Assembly: GCA_040391605.1 (NCBI GenBank)
Contig: JBEBXK010000005.1
Location: forward strand, 62,001 to 126,000
DNA length: 64,000 nt
Source of the DNA: Vulgatibacter incomptus_A
GTDB lineage: Bacteria > Myxococcota > Myxococcia > Myxococcales > Vulgatibacteraceae
Direction: 5' to 3'
Part shown: piece by piece, positions 16,053-26,100 of the stretch
How positions within the stretch are numbered: the first letter of the stretch is position 1
How the letters are laid out: each line of letters starts with the position of its first letter
The notes under the pieces: generated by a model
What the model saw: only the letters and a program-made list of their open reading frames with translations
What the model was told of the DNA's origin: nothing
Database searches by the model: none
Translations under genes and position numbers: made by a program

Positions 16053-17381
16053 ATGCGGAGCCTCACCCTCATCGCGCTCGCGTCCCTGATCGCCTTCGTC
16101 GGCTGCGCCACCTACTCCGACCGGACCCTGGCCGCCAGGGCGGCGCTGCAGCGCGGCGATCTCGGTGGAGGAGAGGCCAGGCTCAACGATCTCCTCGGCG
16201 TCGAGAGCAGCCGGGATCTGCCACAGAAGTGGGGGAGTGAGACCGCCCTCACCCTGCTCGAGCGCGCCACGGTGCTGCAAGCCCAGGGCGAGTATCGCGT
16301 GAGCGCCCGCGACTTCAGCGCGTCGGAGAAGGAGCTGGAGCTGTTGGACATCGCCAACGACGACGTCGGCTCCATCGGCAAATACGTCTACAGCGACGAC
16401 TCCACCCGCTACAAGACCACCCCCACCGAGAAGCTGCTGCTCAACGCCTTCAACATGGTGAACTACCTGGCCATCGGCGATCTCGCCGGGGCGCGGGTGG
16501 AGGCGCGACGCTTCGAGGTGATGCGCAAATACCTCCGCGACTACCGGCCCAAGGAGAGCCACGGCGCATTCGGCGCCTACCTCGCCGGCTACGTGGCGGA
16601 GCGGCTGGGAGAGGCCGACGAGGCCCTGCGCTACTACGACGAGGTGCTGGCCGAGAGCGACGCGCCCTCGTTGACGGCTCCGATCCGCAGGCTCGCCCAC
16701 TACAGCCCCTACCGCACTCCACGGCTCAACGCCGTGCTGGAAGGGGCGGACGACCCGGCTCCTTCCGACGCGCCCGCCGAGCTCCTGGTGGTCCTCAAGA
16801 CCGGCGCGGCGCCGGTGAAGGAGGCGCGCCGCATCCCGGTGGGCGCCGCCCTGGGCTTCGCCGCCAACTACGTCTCCGGGGACACCAAGCTCCTCGAGTA
16901 CGGCGTGTTGAAGGTGGTCTCCTATCCGGAGCTGGTGCCGGGGAGGTCCACCTTCGTAGGAGGACAGGCGCGGCTGGGTTCACGGGTCGTACCCCTCGAC
17001 CGGCTCACCGACGTGTCCCGGGAGCTCGCCGCAGAGTATGAGGCCCTCAAGCCGAAGATCATCGGCTCCGCCCTCACCCGGATGATCGTCCGCGCCGCGG
17101 CGGCGGAGGGCGCGCGGGTCGCCGGCAACCAGGAGAGCGGCGGCCTCGGCCTCCTGGCGGCCCTCCTGGTCGAGGGGACCATGGTCGCTTTGGACAAACC
17201 GGACACCCGGAGCTGGAGCACCCTGCCGGCTCAGGTGCAGATCACGCGGATCGCGGTGCCCCCCGGGACCCACGAGGTCGAGATCGAGCTCTTTGGACGC
17301 TACGGCCCCACTCGGGTCCGTCGCACGGTGGAGGTCCTGGAGGGCGGCTTCGCCGTCGTCGATCTCACCACGCTGCGCTGA
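16053..17381 (+). CDS. COG3014-type lipoprotein, paired with LpoB
   Basis: 442 residues; lipobox FVGC (Cys18). Residues about 25-230 are TPR-like helices ('LAARAALQRGDLGGGEARLNDLL', 'AGYVAERLGEADEALRYYDEV'). The C-terminal half is mixed beta ('VQITRIAVPPGTHEVEIEL'). This matches the uncharacterised COG3014 family, usually encoded next to LpoB-like genes, suggesting a helper in envelope or peptidoglycan control. Function not established. Likely in one operon with lpoB. Confidence 0.8.
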   Translation: MRSLTLIALASLIAFVGCATYSDRTLAARAALQRGDLGGGEARLNDLLGVESSRDLPQKWGSETALTLLERATVLQAQGEYRVSARDFSASEKELELLDIANDDVGSIGKYVYSDDSTRYKTTPTEKLLLNAFNMVNYLAIGDLAGARVEARRFEVMRKYLRDYRPKESHGAFGAYLAGYVAERLGEADEALRYYDEVLAESDAPSLTAPIRRLAHYSPYRTPRLNAVLEGADDPAPSDAPAELLVVLKTGAAPVKEARRIPVGAALGFAANYVSGDTKLLEYGVLKVVSYPELVPGRSTFVGGQARLGSRVVPLDRLTDVSRELAAEYEALKPKIIGSALTRMIVRAAAAEGARVAGNQESGGLGLLAALLVEGTMVALDKPDTRSWSTLPAQVQITRIAVPPGTHEVEIELFGRYGPTRVRRTVEVLEGGFAVVDLTTLR

Positions 17382-17527
17382 GGGGCGAAGCGTTGGCCCC
17401 GTTTTGGCCGTGGCCAGGCGGCTGATCCCGTTCCGGCTTCGGTCCGGAGGCCTCGACGCGATTGTAGTGCGGTGAGGTCTCGGGTATCGTGTTCTCCGAC
17501 ACCCACAGAATGATTTGGAGAAGCCGC

Positions 17528-18922
17528 ATGAGGATCCTATCGCGTCTGATCGTTCCGCTCGGAGCTCTCGCTCTCGCCTCCGTCTTCGCCGCCTGCGGCG
17601 GTGACGACGACGAGAAGGATGCGACCCCGCCGACGATCCTCTCCTTCACACTGTCGCAAGACGCGATCGGCATCGGCGGCTCGGTCGATCTCTCGTGGGA
17701 GACCAAGTCCGCCAAGCAGGTGATCATCACCGACGCCCGCGGCGACGCCGTGCCCCTCGGCGACGCCGCTGCCGCCCAGGGCACCGTGACGGTGACACCC
17801 GCCGCCACCACCACCTATCGCCTCGAGGCCCGTGGCCCTGGCGGGCGGACGCACTCCGATCACTTGATGATCACGGTGCTCCCGGAGCCTGCGCCGAAGA
17901 TCGTGTCCTTCAGCGCGAGCCCTGATCTGATCGCCTTCGAGGGGACGACCACCCTCTCCTGGGAGATCACCGACGCCGCGTCCATCGCCATCGAGGACGG
18001 CTTCGGCCGCCCTGTGAACGTGGACGGCGCGGCCCTCGATGTCGGCGAGGTGCAGGTCACCGTCAAGGTCGACTCCACCTTCCGGCTCATCGCCACGGGC
18101 CGCGGCGGCGATCGCGACGTCAAGGAGGCGACGGTCCAGATCGCGGCGAAGCCCAACGTCTCGCTGCGGGCGGAGACCAGCCAGATCCCCTACGGCGGCT
18201 CCACCGATCTCATCTGGTCCGCGACCGGCGCGACCCGGGTCATCGTCGCCACCGAGGATGGCGAGACCCTCCTCAACACCGGGGACTCCACCAGCGGCGC
18301 CATCTTCGTGCAGCCCGACGTCGCGACGATCTACGTCATCACCGCCGAAGGGACGGGCGGCACCGTGAGCGCCGCCACCGCGGTCCACGTGATCCCCAAG
18401 TTCGAGAGCCTGGTCTCCCTGACTGAGGAGGCCGTGCGCCCGGGCACCGAGGTCGAGATCGCCTGGGTCACCCTCGGCGCGGAGTCCGTGACCATCTCCA
18501 ACCAGGGCGGCTTCACCTACGAGACCGCGTCGGCCGCCGAGGCCGCCAACGGCAGCGTCAGCGTCCCGGTGTCCCTGGCGGGCTCCATCATCGCCACGGC
18601 GCGGGTGGGGAGGGTCGAGACCTCCCAGCGCCTCACCATTCCCCTCTCTTCCAACCCGGCGATCCACAGCTTCAAGGTCTCGCCCACCCTGGTCGGCGCC
18701 ACCCCCTCCGACCCCTGGCCCGTGACCCTCTCCTGGGAGATCGACGGCGCCGCCCGCATCGTGATCGAGGCCACCCCGGGCGGCCTCCTCGACACCACGG
18801 AGGTCTCCCCCCGGATCGGCAGCCTGACGGTCGACGTCGAGGAGACGACCTCGTTCAAGCTCACCGCCTACGGCACCGGTTCGGCCAAGTCCGAGTCCGT
18901 GGTGGAGGTGCAGGCGCAGTAG
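17528..18922 (+). CDS. Lipoprotein with five tandem Ig-like repeats
   Basis: 464 residues; lipobox FAAC (Cys23), acidic linker, then five repeats of about 85-90 residues. Each opens with a hydrophobic strand and carries an 'LSWE'-like second strand: 'ILSFTLSQDAIGIGG', 'IVSFSASPDLIAFEG', 'NVSLRAETSQIPYGG', 'FESLVSLTEEAVRPG', 'IHSFKVSPTLVGATP'. The repeats suggest a rod-like surface or periplasmic adhesive module; no catalytic residues are apparent. The ATG at 17528 is preceded by GGAG; an upstream in-frame ATG at 17489 is less likely because it would place extra residues before the signal peptide. Confidence 0.82.
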   Translation: MRILSRLIVPLGALALASVFAACGGDDDEKDATPPTILSFTLSQDAIGIGGSVDLSWETKSAKQVIITDARGDAVPLGDAAAAQGTVTVTPAATTTYRLEARGPGGRTHSDHLMITVLPEPAPKIVSFSASPDLIAFEGTTTLSWEITDAASIAIEDGFGRPVNVDGAALDVGEVQVTVKVDSTFRLIATGRGGDRDVKEATVQIAAKPNVSLRAETSQIPYGGSTDLIWSATGATRVIVATEDGETLLNTGDSTSGAIFVQPDVATIYVITAEGTGGTVSAATAVHVIPKFESLVSLTEEAVRPGTEVEIAWVTLGAESVTISNQGGFTYETASAAEAANGSVSVPVSLAGSIIATARVGRVETSQRLTIPLSSNPAIHSFKVSPTLVGATPSDPWPVTLSWEIDGAARIVIEATPGGLLDTTEVSPRIGSLTVDVEETTSFKLTAYGTGSAKSESVVEVQAQ

Positions 18923-19082
18923 GCCCCCGGCCCGCCGAAGCAGCGATCGCGAAGCATCCGGCCCGGCGCTCATTGGCGTGCGGGCCTCTTCGTCTGAAAG
19001 GCGATGCGTAGTCGGTTGCGCTGCCCGGGACCTGGCTCTATGGTGCGCCGCCAAACGCAGCAGCAACCGGCAGAGGCAAGTG

Positions 19083-19592
19083 ATGAAGGTGACCAACGGC
19101 GTCGTAGTCTCCCTGCAGTACACGCTCACGGACAGCGAGGGCGAGGTCCTCGAGAGCAGCGTGGGAGTCGAGCCGCTCGACTACCTCCACGGAGAAGGCG
19201 AGATCGTCCCGGGCCTGGAGAAGGAGCTCGAGGGCAAGGCGGTGGGCTTCAAGACCAAGATCACCGTCCCCGCGGCGGAGGCCTATGGCGAGCGGGAGGA
19301 GGACGCCGTCTTCGAGGCGCCCAAGGACGAGCTGCCCGAGGGGCTGGAGGAGGGCGAGGAGGTCTACGGAGAGGACGACGACGGAGAGCCGATCTCGTTC
19401 ACCGTGGTGAAGCTCACCGAGAACGGCGCCATCCTCGACACCAACCACCCCTTTGCAGGCATGGACCTCACCTTCGACGTCGAGATCCTCGCCCTGCGCC
19501 CCGCCACCGAGGAGGAGATCGAGCACGGCCACGCCCACGACGCCGACGGTTGCGAGGACGCCTTCGAGGAAGAGGGCGAGACCGAGGCCTGA
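19083..19592 (+). CDS. slyD: FKBP-type peptidyl-prolyl isomerase, SlyD family
   Basis: 169 residues. FKBP core with an inserted flap: 'VVSLQYTLTDSEGEVLESS', 'PLDYLHGEGEIVPGLEKEL', 'FKTKITVPAAEAYGE', then the IF-domain and 'NHPFAGMDLTFDVEI', the SlyD-type closing strand. It catalyses cis-trans prolyl isomerisation and chaperones unfolded proteins in the cytoplasm. The acidic C-terminal tail with 'HGHAHDADGC' is a short version of the metal-binding tail of E. coli SlyD. GAGGCAAG precedes the ATG. Terminator-like hairpin follows. Confidence 0.92.
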   Translation: MKVTNGVVVSLQYTLTDSEGEVLESSVGVEPLDYLHGEGEIVPGLEKELEGKAVGFKTKITVPAAEAYGEREEDAVFEAPKDELPEGLEEGEEVYGEDDDGEPISFTVVKLTENGAILDTNHPFAGMDLTFDVEILALRPATEEEIEHGHAHDADGCEDAFEEEGETEA

Positions 19593-19659
19593 GACGCTGC
19601 GGTCTCCGAAGCGAGCGGAGGCGAGCGAACGCCAGAGGGAGCCGTAGCGCGAATCGCGC

Positions 19660-19702
19660 GTGAAAAAATCGTCCCCCGCCTGTGCAGGGGCGATTGTTTC
19701 AC
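19660..19702. terminator. Bidirectional terminator-like hairpin after slyD
   Basis: Arms GTGAAA...AATCG-CCCC (left) and GGGG-CGATT...TTTCAC (right) around a loop of about 10 bases, with an A-run on the left and T-run on the right. It reads as an intrinsic terminator for slyD. Confidence 0.65.
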
Positions 19703-19803
19703 AGGCGACGACTCGAACGACGCGCCGATCGGCCGATCTTTTCTTCGCCGGAGCCCCATGGTCTGATGCCCTCCTCTCGCACCAGCACTTCCATCGGGAT
19801 TCC

Positions 19804-20529
19804 ATGACCCTCGCACTCGTCACCGGCGCAGGCATCCGGTTGGGGCGGGCCATCGCCCTGGCCCTCGCCCAGGCCGGCTACGATCTGATCCTCCACGCGA
19901 ACTCCAGCCGCGACGCGCTCGAGGATGTTGCCAAGGCCATCCGCGGCTTCGGCAGGGAGGCCTATCTCGTCACGGCCGACCTCTCCGATCCCGAAGAGGT
20001 CGAGAGGCTGGCCGTGGGTGTTCGCTCCATGCATCCTGTGTTGGACCTCCTGGTCCACAACGCGGGGATCTACGAGCGTTGCGCCTTCGAGGAGATGGGC
20101 CGTGAGGTCTACCGCCGCATGCAGGCGATCAACCTCGAGGCCCCCTACTTCCTCACCCAGGGCCTCCTGCCCCCGCTGCGCGAAGCCCCGTCGCCCTCGG
20201 TGATCCACATCACCGACATCGGCGGGGAGCGACCGGTGCCGGGCTACTCGCATTATTCCCTGAGCAAGGCTGGGCTGATCATGCTCACCCGAAGCCTCGC
20301 CGTGGAGCTCGCGCCGCAGATCCGGGTCAACGCCATCTCCCCGGGGCCGGTGGCCTTCCCCGAGTCCTACGATGAGAAGGCGCGGCGGCGCATCCTCGAT
20401 CAGGTCCCCATGGGCCGCGAGGGCTCCGTCGACGACATCGCCAAGGCCGCGGTCTTCCTCGCCAGGGACGCCCCCTACGTCACCGGCCACGTCCTCGAGG
20501 TGGACGGCGGAAGGAGCGTGCCCCTTTGA
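19804..20529 (+). CDS. Pteridine reductase-like short-chain dehydrogenase (FolM-like)
   Basis: 241 residues, Rossmann SDR. The nucleotide-binding motif is TGAGIRLG (7-14), whose Arg (in place of the second Gly of classical TGxxxGIG) is typical of pteridine reductase PTR1/FolM and marks NADPH use. Catalytic Tyr151 and Lys155 are in 'YSHYSLSKAG', and the 'SPGPVAFPE' loop is the PTR1-type 'PG(P)xxxP'. Likely substrates are dihydrofolate or dihydromonapterin; the downstream FolB-type gene supports a folate/pterin role. Start ATG at 19804 with only a weak ribosome site. Its stop is 35 bases before the next start. Confidence 0.82.
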   Translation: MTLALVTGAGIRLGRAIALALAQAGYDLILHANSSRDALEDVAKAIRGFGREAYLVTADLSDPEEVERLAVGVRSMHPVLDLLVHNAGIYERCAFEEMGREVYRRMQAINLEAPYFLTQGLLPPLREAPSPSVIHITDIGGERPVPGYSHYSLSKAGLIMLTRSLAVELAPQIRVNAISPGPVAFPESYDEKARRRILDQVPMGREGSVDDIAKAAVFLARDAPYVTGHVLEVDGGRSVPL

Positions 20530-20564
20530 GCGCTGCCCGCCTCCGCCCCGCCGAAGGGAGCCAA

Positions 20565-21356
20565 GTGAGCACCCGCCTGGACACCATCGAGATCCGCGGC
20601 CTCCGCGCCGATTGCATCGTGGGCGTCTACCCCGACGAGCGCACGATCCCGCAGCCGCTGGAGGTCGACCTCGCCCTCTCCGTCGACACCCGCCGCGCCG
20701 GGAGCGGCGGCGGCCTCGAGGCCACCGTCGACTACGCCCGCCTCGCCGCCGAGGTCCGCTTCCTCCTCGGCGCCTGCCAATTTCTCCTCCTCGAGACCGC
20801 CGCCGAGGCGCTGGCCCGCTACATCCTCGCCCCGCCCACCCGCGACCTGCCGCGCGCCCCCGTCGCCGAGGTGATGGTGAGATTGTCGAAGCCAATGGCG
20901 CTCTCCGGCGAGGCCGTCCCCTCCTTGCGCATCCACCGCCTCGCCTCCGAGATCTCCATCGAGGTGGAGAAGAACGCCTTCGGCGAGGTCGACATCATCC
21001 ACGAGACCGCCGCCTGCGGAATCTACCGCCTGCGGGTCGGCCCCGGTCTCTCCATCCCCACCCACGTCCATCGCCGGATGGAGGAGCGCGAGCTGGTCCT
21101 TGGCCCCGGCCTCCTCCTCCAGGGCCGCCCCGTCGCCCCGGGGAGCGCCTTTCGCTGGCCCAAGGACTTCCCCCACCGCTACGACAATCCCCAGGCCGTG
21201 GAGCAGACCATCCTCTGTGTCGATCGCCCCGCCTTCCTCCCCGAAGACGAGATCGAGGTCGACACCCCGGCCGACGCCCTCCGATGGCTCGAGCCCGAGC
21301 TGTACTACTCGCGCGAGGCCTCCCACCTCGTCGCCGAGGGAGCCGGCCGCCCATGA
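20565..21356 (+). CDS. folB: Dihydroneopterin aldolase fused to a cupin-like domain
   Basis: 263 residues. Residues 1-130 are a FolB domain ('DTIEIRGLRADCIVGVYPDE', then 'VDYARLAAEVRFLL', then 'LLETAAEALARYIL', with the conserved Lys109 in 'VRLSKP'), which splits dihydroneopterin into hydroxymethyl-dihydropterin and glycolaldehyde for folate synthesis. Residues about 150-225 are a small cupin-like barrel with His167-x-His169, Glu173 and His204 in metal-binding positions. GTG at 20565 is preceded by AGGGAG at ideal spacing and is preferred over a TTG at 20526. It is coupled by an ATGA overlap to the next SDR gene. Confidence 0.85.
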   Translation: MSTRLDTIEIRGLRADCIVGVYPDERTIPQPLEVDLALSVDTRRAGSGGGLEATVDYARLAAEVRFLLGACQFLLLETAAEALARYILAPPTRDLPRAPVAEVMVRLSKPMALSGEAVPSLRIHRLASEISIEVEKNAFGEVDIIHETAACGIYRLRVGPGLSIPTHVHRRMEERELVLGPGLLLQGRPVAPGSAFRWPKDFPHRYDNPQAVEQTILCVDRPAFLPEDEIEVDTPADALRWLEPELYYSREASHLVAEGAGRP

Positions 21357-22138
21357 GCCTCCCGGCGATCGGCAGCCGGCGCGTAGTCGTCACCGGAGGC
21401 GGCAGCGGCATCGGCCGAGCCGTCGCCCTCGCGCTGGCGCAGGACGGCGGCCAGGTCGTCATCGCCGGCAGGCGCTTCGACCGCCTGGAGGAGGTGCGCG
21501 CCGCCTTCCCCGATCGGATCCACGCGCTCGCCTGCGACCTGGAGTCCCCCGACCAACGAGACGCGCTCCTGCCCAGGGCCGCAGAGCGAATGGGCGGCGT
21601 CGACGGCCTCGTCTGCTCGGCTGGCGTCGCCCACCACCAGTCCCCGGGTTCCATCGACGAGGCCTCGCTGCGCAGCCAGCTCGAGCTCAACCTGGTCGCC
21701 CCCTTGCGCCTGGGAGAGCAGGCCCTCTCGAACCTCGAGCCCGGCGGTGGCGTCGTCTTCGTCGCCTCCACCCTCGCTCTGCGCCCCATCGAGACCAGCG
21801 CCGTCTACAGCGCGGCCAAGGCCGGCCTCCTCGCCGCCATGAAATCCCTCGCCCTCCACGGCGCCCCCCTGCAACTCCGCTTCAACGCCGTCTGCCCCGG
21901 CGTCGTCGACACCGAGATGACCCGCAGCCTCCGCCTCCGTCCCGACGAGCCCCAGCCCGCCCCGGCAGCCCACGCCGCCCGCGTCGCCGTTCAGCTCGAG
22001 GCCCTCCGCGCCCTCCACCCCCTGGGCCGACTCGGCATCCCCGAGGAGATCGCCGCCTCGATCCTCCACCTCCTCCGCGCCCCTTGGACCACCGGCGCCA
22101 CCGAGGTGATCGATGGCGGCCTCCTCCTCCGCGAGTAG
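21353..22138 (+). CDS. Short-chain dehydrogenase/reductase
   Basis: 261 residues. Classical SDR: 'VTGGGSGIGRAVALAL' (cofactor loop), 'CDLESPD', 'SAGVAHH' (NAG-like), catalytic Tyr and Lys in 'SAVYSAAKAG', then 'NAVCPGVVDTEM' and C-terminal 'TGATEVIDGGLLL'. Uses NAD(P)H; the substrate is not predictable. The ATG overlaps the stop of the FolB-cupin gene by 4 bases, so it belongs to the same operon and may act in pterin or cofactor metabolism; annotations of such genes as fatty-acyl reductases would be unsupported. Confidence 0.85.
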   Translation: MSLPAIGSRRVVVTGGGSGIGRAVALALAQDGGQVVIAGRRFDRLEEVRAAFPDRIHALACDLESPDQRDALLPRAAERMGGVDGLVCSAGVAHHQSPGSIDEASLRSQLELNLVAPLRLGEQALSNLEPGGGVVFVASTLALRPIETSAVYSAAKAGLLAAMKSLALHGAPLQLRFNAVCPGVVDTEMTRSLRLRPDEPQPAPAAHAARVAVQLEALRALHPLGRLGIPEEIAASILHLLRAPWTTGATEVIDGGLLLRE

Positions 22139-22281
22139 CGTCGCGCGAGCCGTACCAAAAGATCGTCCCACGCGAGTCGGACGCGAATGATTCATTCGTG
22201 ATGAGCGCGGGTGCCTCGAAATTCGATCGTCTCCGGGGCGAAGAGTTCGTGAATCTCATCACCAACTCTCAGCCGACGGCT

Positions 22282-22950
22282 TCAACCCCAGCCGGGCTCG
22301 TCTGGGGTCACCTCGACCTCGACCGTCACCGGCGCGCTGGTCTGGCCGCCGTTGTCCACCACCAGCTCCACCACATAGGACCCCGCCCGATCCGGTGTGA
22401 AGCGCGCGATGGCTTCGTCCGCGCCTGAGAGGGCGGCCTTCGAACCCGCCGGCCGCTCGACGAGGAGCCAGTTGAAGTGCAGCGGCAGGCCAGCCGGCTC
22501 CTTGCTACCGCTCCCGTCGAGGACCACCTCCTCGCCGAGGAAGACGAGCTGATCGCCCCCTGCCGACGCCACCGGAAATGACCGCACCACGATCGTCGAC
22601 GTCGCCGTGCCGATCCGCCCCTTCGAATCCCGGACCTCCAGGGTGACAACGAAGTCTCCCTGCACGTCGGGCACGAACGAGCTCAGCTCGGTCTTGGGCG
22701 TGTCCAGCGTCGCCTCACTCCCTGCCGGCGCCTCCAGCGACCACGAGAACGCCAGCGCGCCCGCTCCCGTACTCTGCGTCCCGTCGAGCTCGATCCGGCT
22801 TCCGGCGTCCGCCTTCGCCGGCCCTTCGATCACTACCTCTAGCGGCGGCGTCTTCCCCTTCGGCTTCTCGTCGTCCCCACCGCATGCGAGCGCGAGTCCA
22901 ACGCCAGCGAGGGCGGCGATCCCCAAGGCCATCGTCTTTATGCGAATCAT
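22282..22950 (-). CDS. Lipoprotein with two PKD-like domains
   Basis: 222 residues; lipobox LALAC (Cys23), acidic linker, then two PKD-like beta domains (about 37-125 and 128-220). Each has the signature 'A-(D/G)-G-x(3)-L-D-G-(S/T)-x-S' ('SRIELDGTQSTGAGAL'; 'EEVVLDGSGSKEPAGLPL') and closing strands ('GDFVVTLEVRDSKG', 'GSYVVELVVDNGG'). PKD domains mediate protein or glycan contacts; no enzyme residues are visible. Convergent with the SDR gene. Confidence 0.84.
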   Translation of the reverse strand: MIRIKTMALGIAALAGVGLALACGGDDEKPKGKTPPLEVVIEGPAKADAGSRIELDGTQSTGAGALAFSWSLEAPAGSEATLDTPKTELSSFVPDVQGDFVVTLEVRDSKGRIGTATSTIVVRSFPVASAGGDQLVFLGEEVVLDGSGSKEPAGLPLHFNWLLVERPAGSKAALSGADEAIARFTPDRAGSYVVELVVDNGGQTSAPVTVEVEVTPDEPGWG

Positions 22951-23104
22951 CCGCCGATCCTACACCCCACCGGCTGTGTTGGACTACGGCCGGGCAGCCC
23001 CTTCTTGGGTCGGCCCCGGTGCCTGCGAAGGATCTCCCTCGTGTATCGCGGGCGCGATCTCTTCACGCCCGCTGCGCGCTACGGCTCTTTCTTGTTTCCA
23101 GCTC

Positions 23105-26100
23105 TCAGGCCGCGCAGCGGGCGAGGTCGCGGAGGGCGAGGCGGGCGGCTTCGAGGAGGGCTTCGGCGCCGGGCTCGGGGGCGGTGCGGACGACGAGCTT
23201 CATGTCCGGGGTGAGGCGGTAGTCGGAGGAGGCGCCGTTGGGCGCGACCAGGCCGGCGATTTTGGCGGGGTCTAGGGCGGCGTCGGGGCCCAGGGTGATC
23301 ACGAGGCGGGCGGGGCCGGCCTCGAGGGCGCGGAGGCGCAGGGCGCGCAGATCGGCCTTGATGCCCATCACCTCGCAGAGGGCGTCGACCTCGGGGGGCG
23401 GCGGGCCGCAGCGATCGACGAGCTCTTCGCGGACTAGGTCGATCTCGTGGTCGGTGTTGGCCTGGGAGAGCTTCTTGTAGAAGAGCAGCCGCTGATGCAC
23501 GTCCGGCAGGTAGTCGTCGGGGATGTAGGAGGGGATGGGGAGCTGGACCTCGGGCTCGAAGATCTTCTCCACCGGCTCGCCCCGCAACTCGGCCACCGCC
23601 TCCTCGAGGAGCTCGGAGTATAGGTCGAAGCCCACCGCCTCGATCTGCCCGGACTGCCTGGCGCCGAGGAGGTTGCCGGCGCCCCGGATCTCCAGGTCGT
23701 GGGAGGCGATGTGGAAGCCGGCGCCCAGCTCGGAGAAGCGCTGCAGCACCTCGAGCCGCTTCTGGGCGTCCTTGGTCACCTGCCGGCTGGCGGGGACCAG
23801 CAGGTAGGCGTAGGCGCGCTCCGCCGCCCGGCCCACCCGGCCGCGGATCTGGTAGAGCTGGGCCAGGCCGAAAGTGTGAGCATCGTCCACAATGATCGTG
23901 TTGGCGCTGGGGATGTCGAGGCCGCTCTCGATGATGGTGGTACAGAGCAGTACATCGTATTGGCGGGCGATGAACTCGCCGATGGTCCGCTCGAGGAGCT
24001 TCTCGTGCATCTGCCCATGGGCGACGCCCACCGAGGCCTCGGGGATCAGCTCCACCAGGAAGCGCTGCATCGCCCCCAGGGATTCGACCCGGTTGTGGAC
24101 GAAGAAGATCTGCCCGCCCCGGGCCTTCTCCCGCAGGATCGCCTCCCGGATCTCGGTAGGGGAGAAGCGGATCACGAAGGTGCGGATCGAGCGGCGATCG
24201 GCGGGCGGCGTCTGGATGATCGACATGTCGCGCACCCCTGCCATCGACATGTGAAGGGTCCGCGGGATCGGGGTGGCGGTGAGGGTGAGCACGTCGACCG
24301 AGGTGCGCAGCTTCTTGAGCTTCTCCTTATGCGCGACGCCGAAGCGCTGCTCCTCGTCCACCACCACCAGCCCCAGATCGTGGAAGGAGACCGAGCTGCC
24401 CAGCAGGGCGTGGGTGCCGATGACGATGTCCACCTTCCCCTCGGCGGCCCTGCGCAGCACGGCCCGATTCTCCTGGGCGCTGCGCAGCGAGGAGATCCAA
24501 TCCACCTGCACCGGAAAGCTCTTCATCCGCTTGGTGAAGGATTGGAAGTGCTGCAGCGCGAGGATCGTCGTCGGCACCAGCACCGCCACCTGCTTGCGGC
24601 CCAGCACCGCCAGGAAGGCGGCGCGCATCGCGACCTCGGTCTTGCCATAGCCCACGTCGCCGCAGACCAGCCGATCCATGGGCTGCGGCGAGGTCATGTC
24701 CTGGATCACGTCGCGGATGGCCTTGGCCTGATCCGGGGTCTCCTCGAAGGGGAACTCCGCCTCGAATTGCTCGAAGAAGCGATCCGGATCCGGGAAGCGG
24801 GTGCCGGGGTGGGCCTTGCGCCTCGCGTAGATGTCCAGGAGCTCCGCCGCCATCTTCAGCAGCTCGTCCTTGACCCGCTTCTTGGTCTTCTCCCAGGAGG
24901 TGCCGCCGAGCTTGTCCAGGCGGGCGTTCTCCGCCCCGGCGCCCACGAACTTCTGCACCTGGCGCAGCTTGGACACCGGCAAAAAGAGCTTGTCCTTGCC
25001 CTCGAAGTGGAGGACCAGGAAGTCCCCCTCCACCCCGCGGACGTTGAGCTTCTGCAGGCCGCCATAGCGGCAGAGGCCGTGGTCGACGTGGACGCAGAGA
25101 TCGCCCTCGTCCAGCTCGCGGAAGGCCGCGATGAACGGCTGATCCGCGCGCTTGGTGGCGCGGACCTTCTTGTGGACCCGCGGCCCGGTGATCTCCTCGT
25201 CGGCGATCACCGCGAAGCGATCGTCGGGGGAGAGGAAGCCGGCGGAGAGCTCCGCGGGGTAGAGCCAGGCGTGGATCGAGCGGTCGTGGAGGGAGCTGGG
25301 TGGATCCGGCGGCGTGCCCTCGCGGACCTTCACGTGGAGGCGCCGAGCCTGTAACAGCCGCCGGAGCTTGTCCGACTGCCCCGCCGATCCGCCTGCGATC
25401 AGCGTGGTCCAGCCCTTCTCCCGCCACCGCTTCAGCCGATCCACCAGCGGCGTGAGGGCGCCCTCGTCGCCGTGGTGGTCTTCGATCTCCTTGCGCAGCC
25501 TCGCGGTGGGCTCGAATTGGAAGCGGATGGGCTCCACTCCGCCCGGCGCGCCGATCCACAGCGAGTGCAGCTCCGCCCGGCGGAAAGGGGCGATGGCCTC
25601 GCGGACCCCGGCGGTGGAGAGGAAATGCGCGTCCGGCGGCAGGGCGAGCTCTCCCCGCTCCAAGGCGGCGGCGTGCTCTCGCTCCAACTCTAGCTCCAGG
25701 GCCTCGAGCTCGCGATCGATCGACAAGGGATCGTCCAGGAGGATCAGCGAGTCCGGCGGGAGGTGATCCATGAGGGGCGTGAGGCCGCCCTCGAAGAAGC
25801 CGGGGAGCAGGGCCTCGACGCCGAAGGCGGGGATCGCCTCGTGGATCGCGTCGACCAGCTCGCGGACCTTGGCGGTGGGGCGGTTCACCCGATCGGCGGC
25901 GGCGCGGGCGGCGGCGATCCCGCGGGCCTGGCTGGCGGGATCGAAGAGGATCTCCCGGGCCTGCGGCAGCTGCAGCGACTCGAGGGATCCCGAGGTGCGC
26001 TGCGTGGCGGGATCGAAGAGGCGCAGGCTCTCCACCTCGTCGCCGAAGAGCTCGATCCGCGCCGGTTGCTCGTAGATCGGGGACCAGACGTCCACGATCC

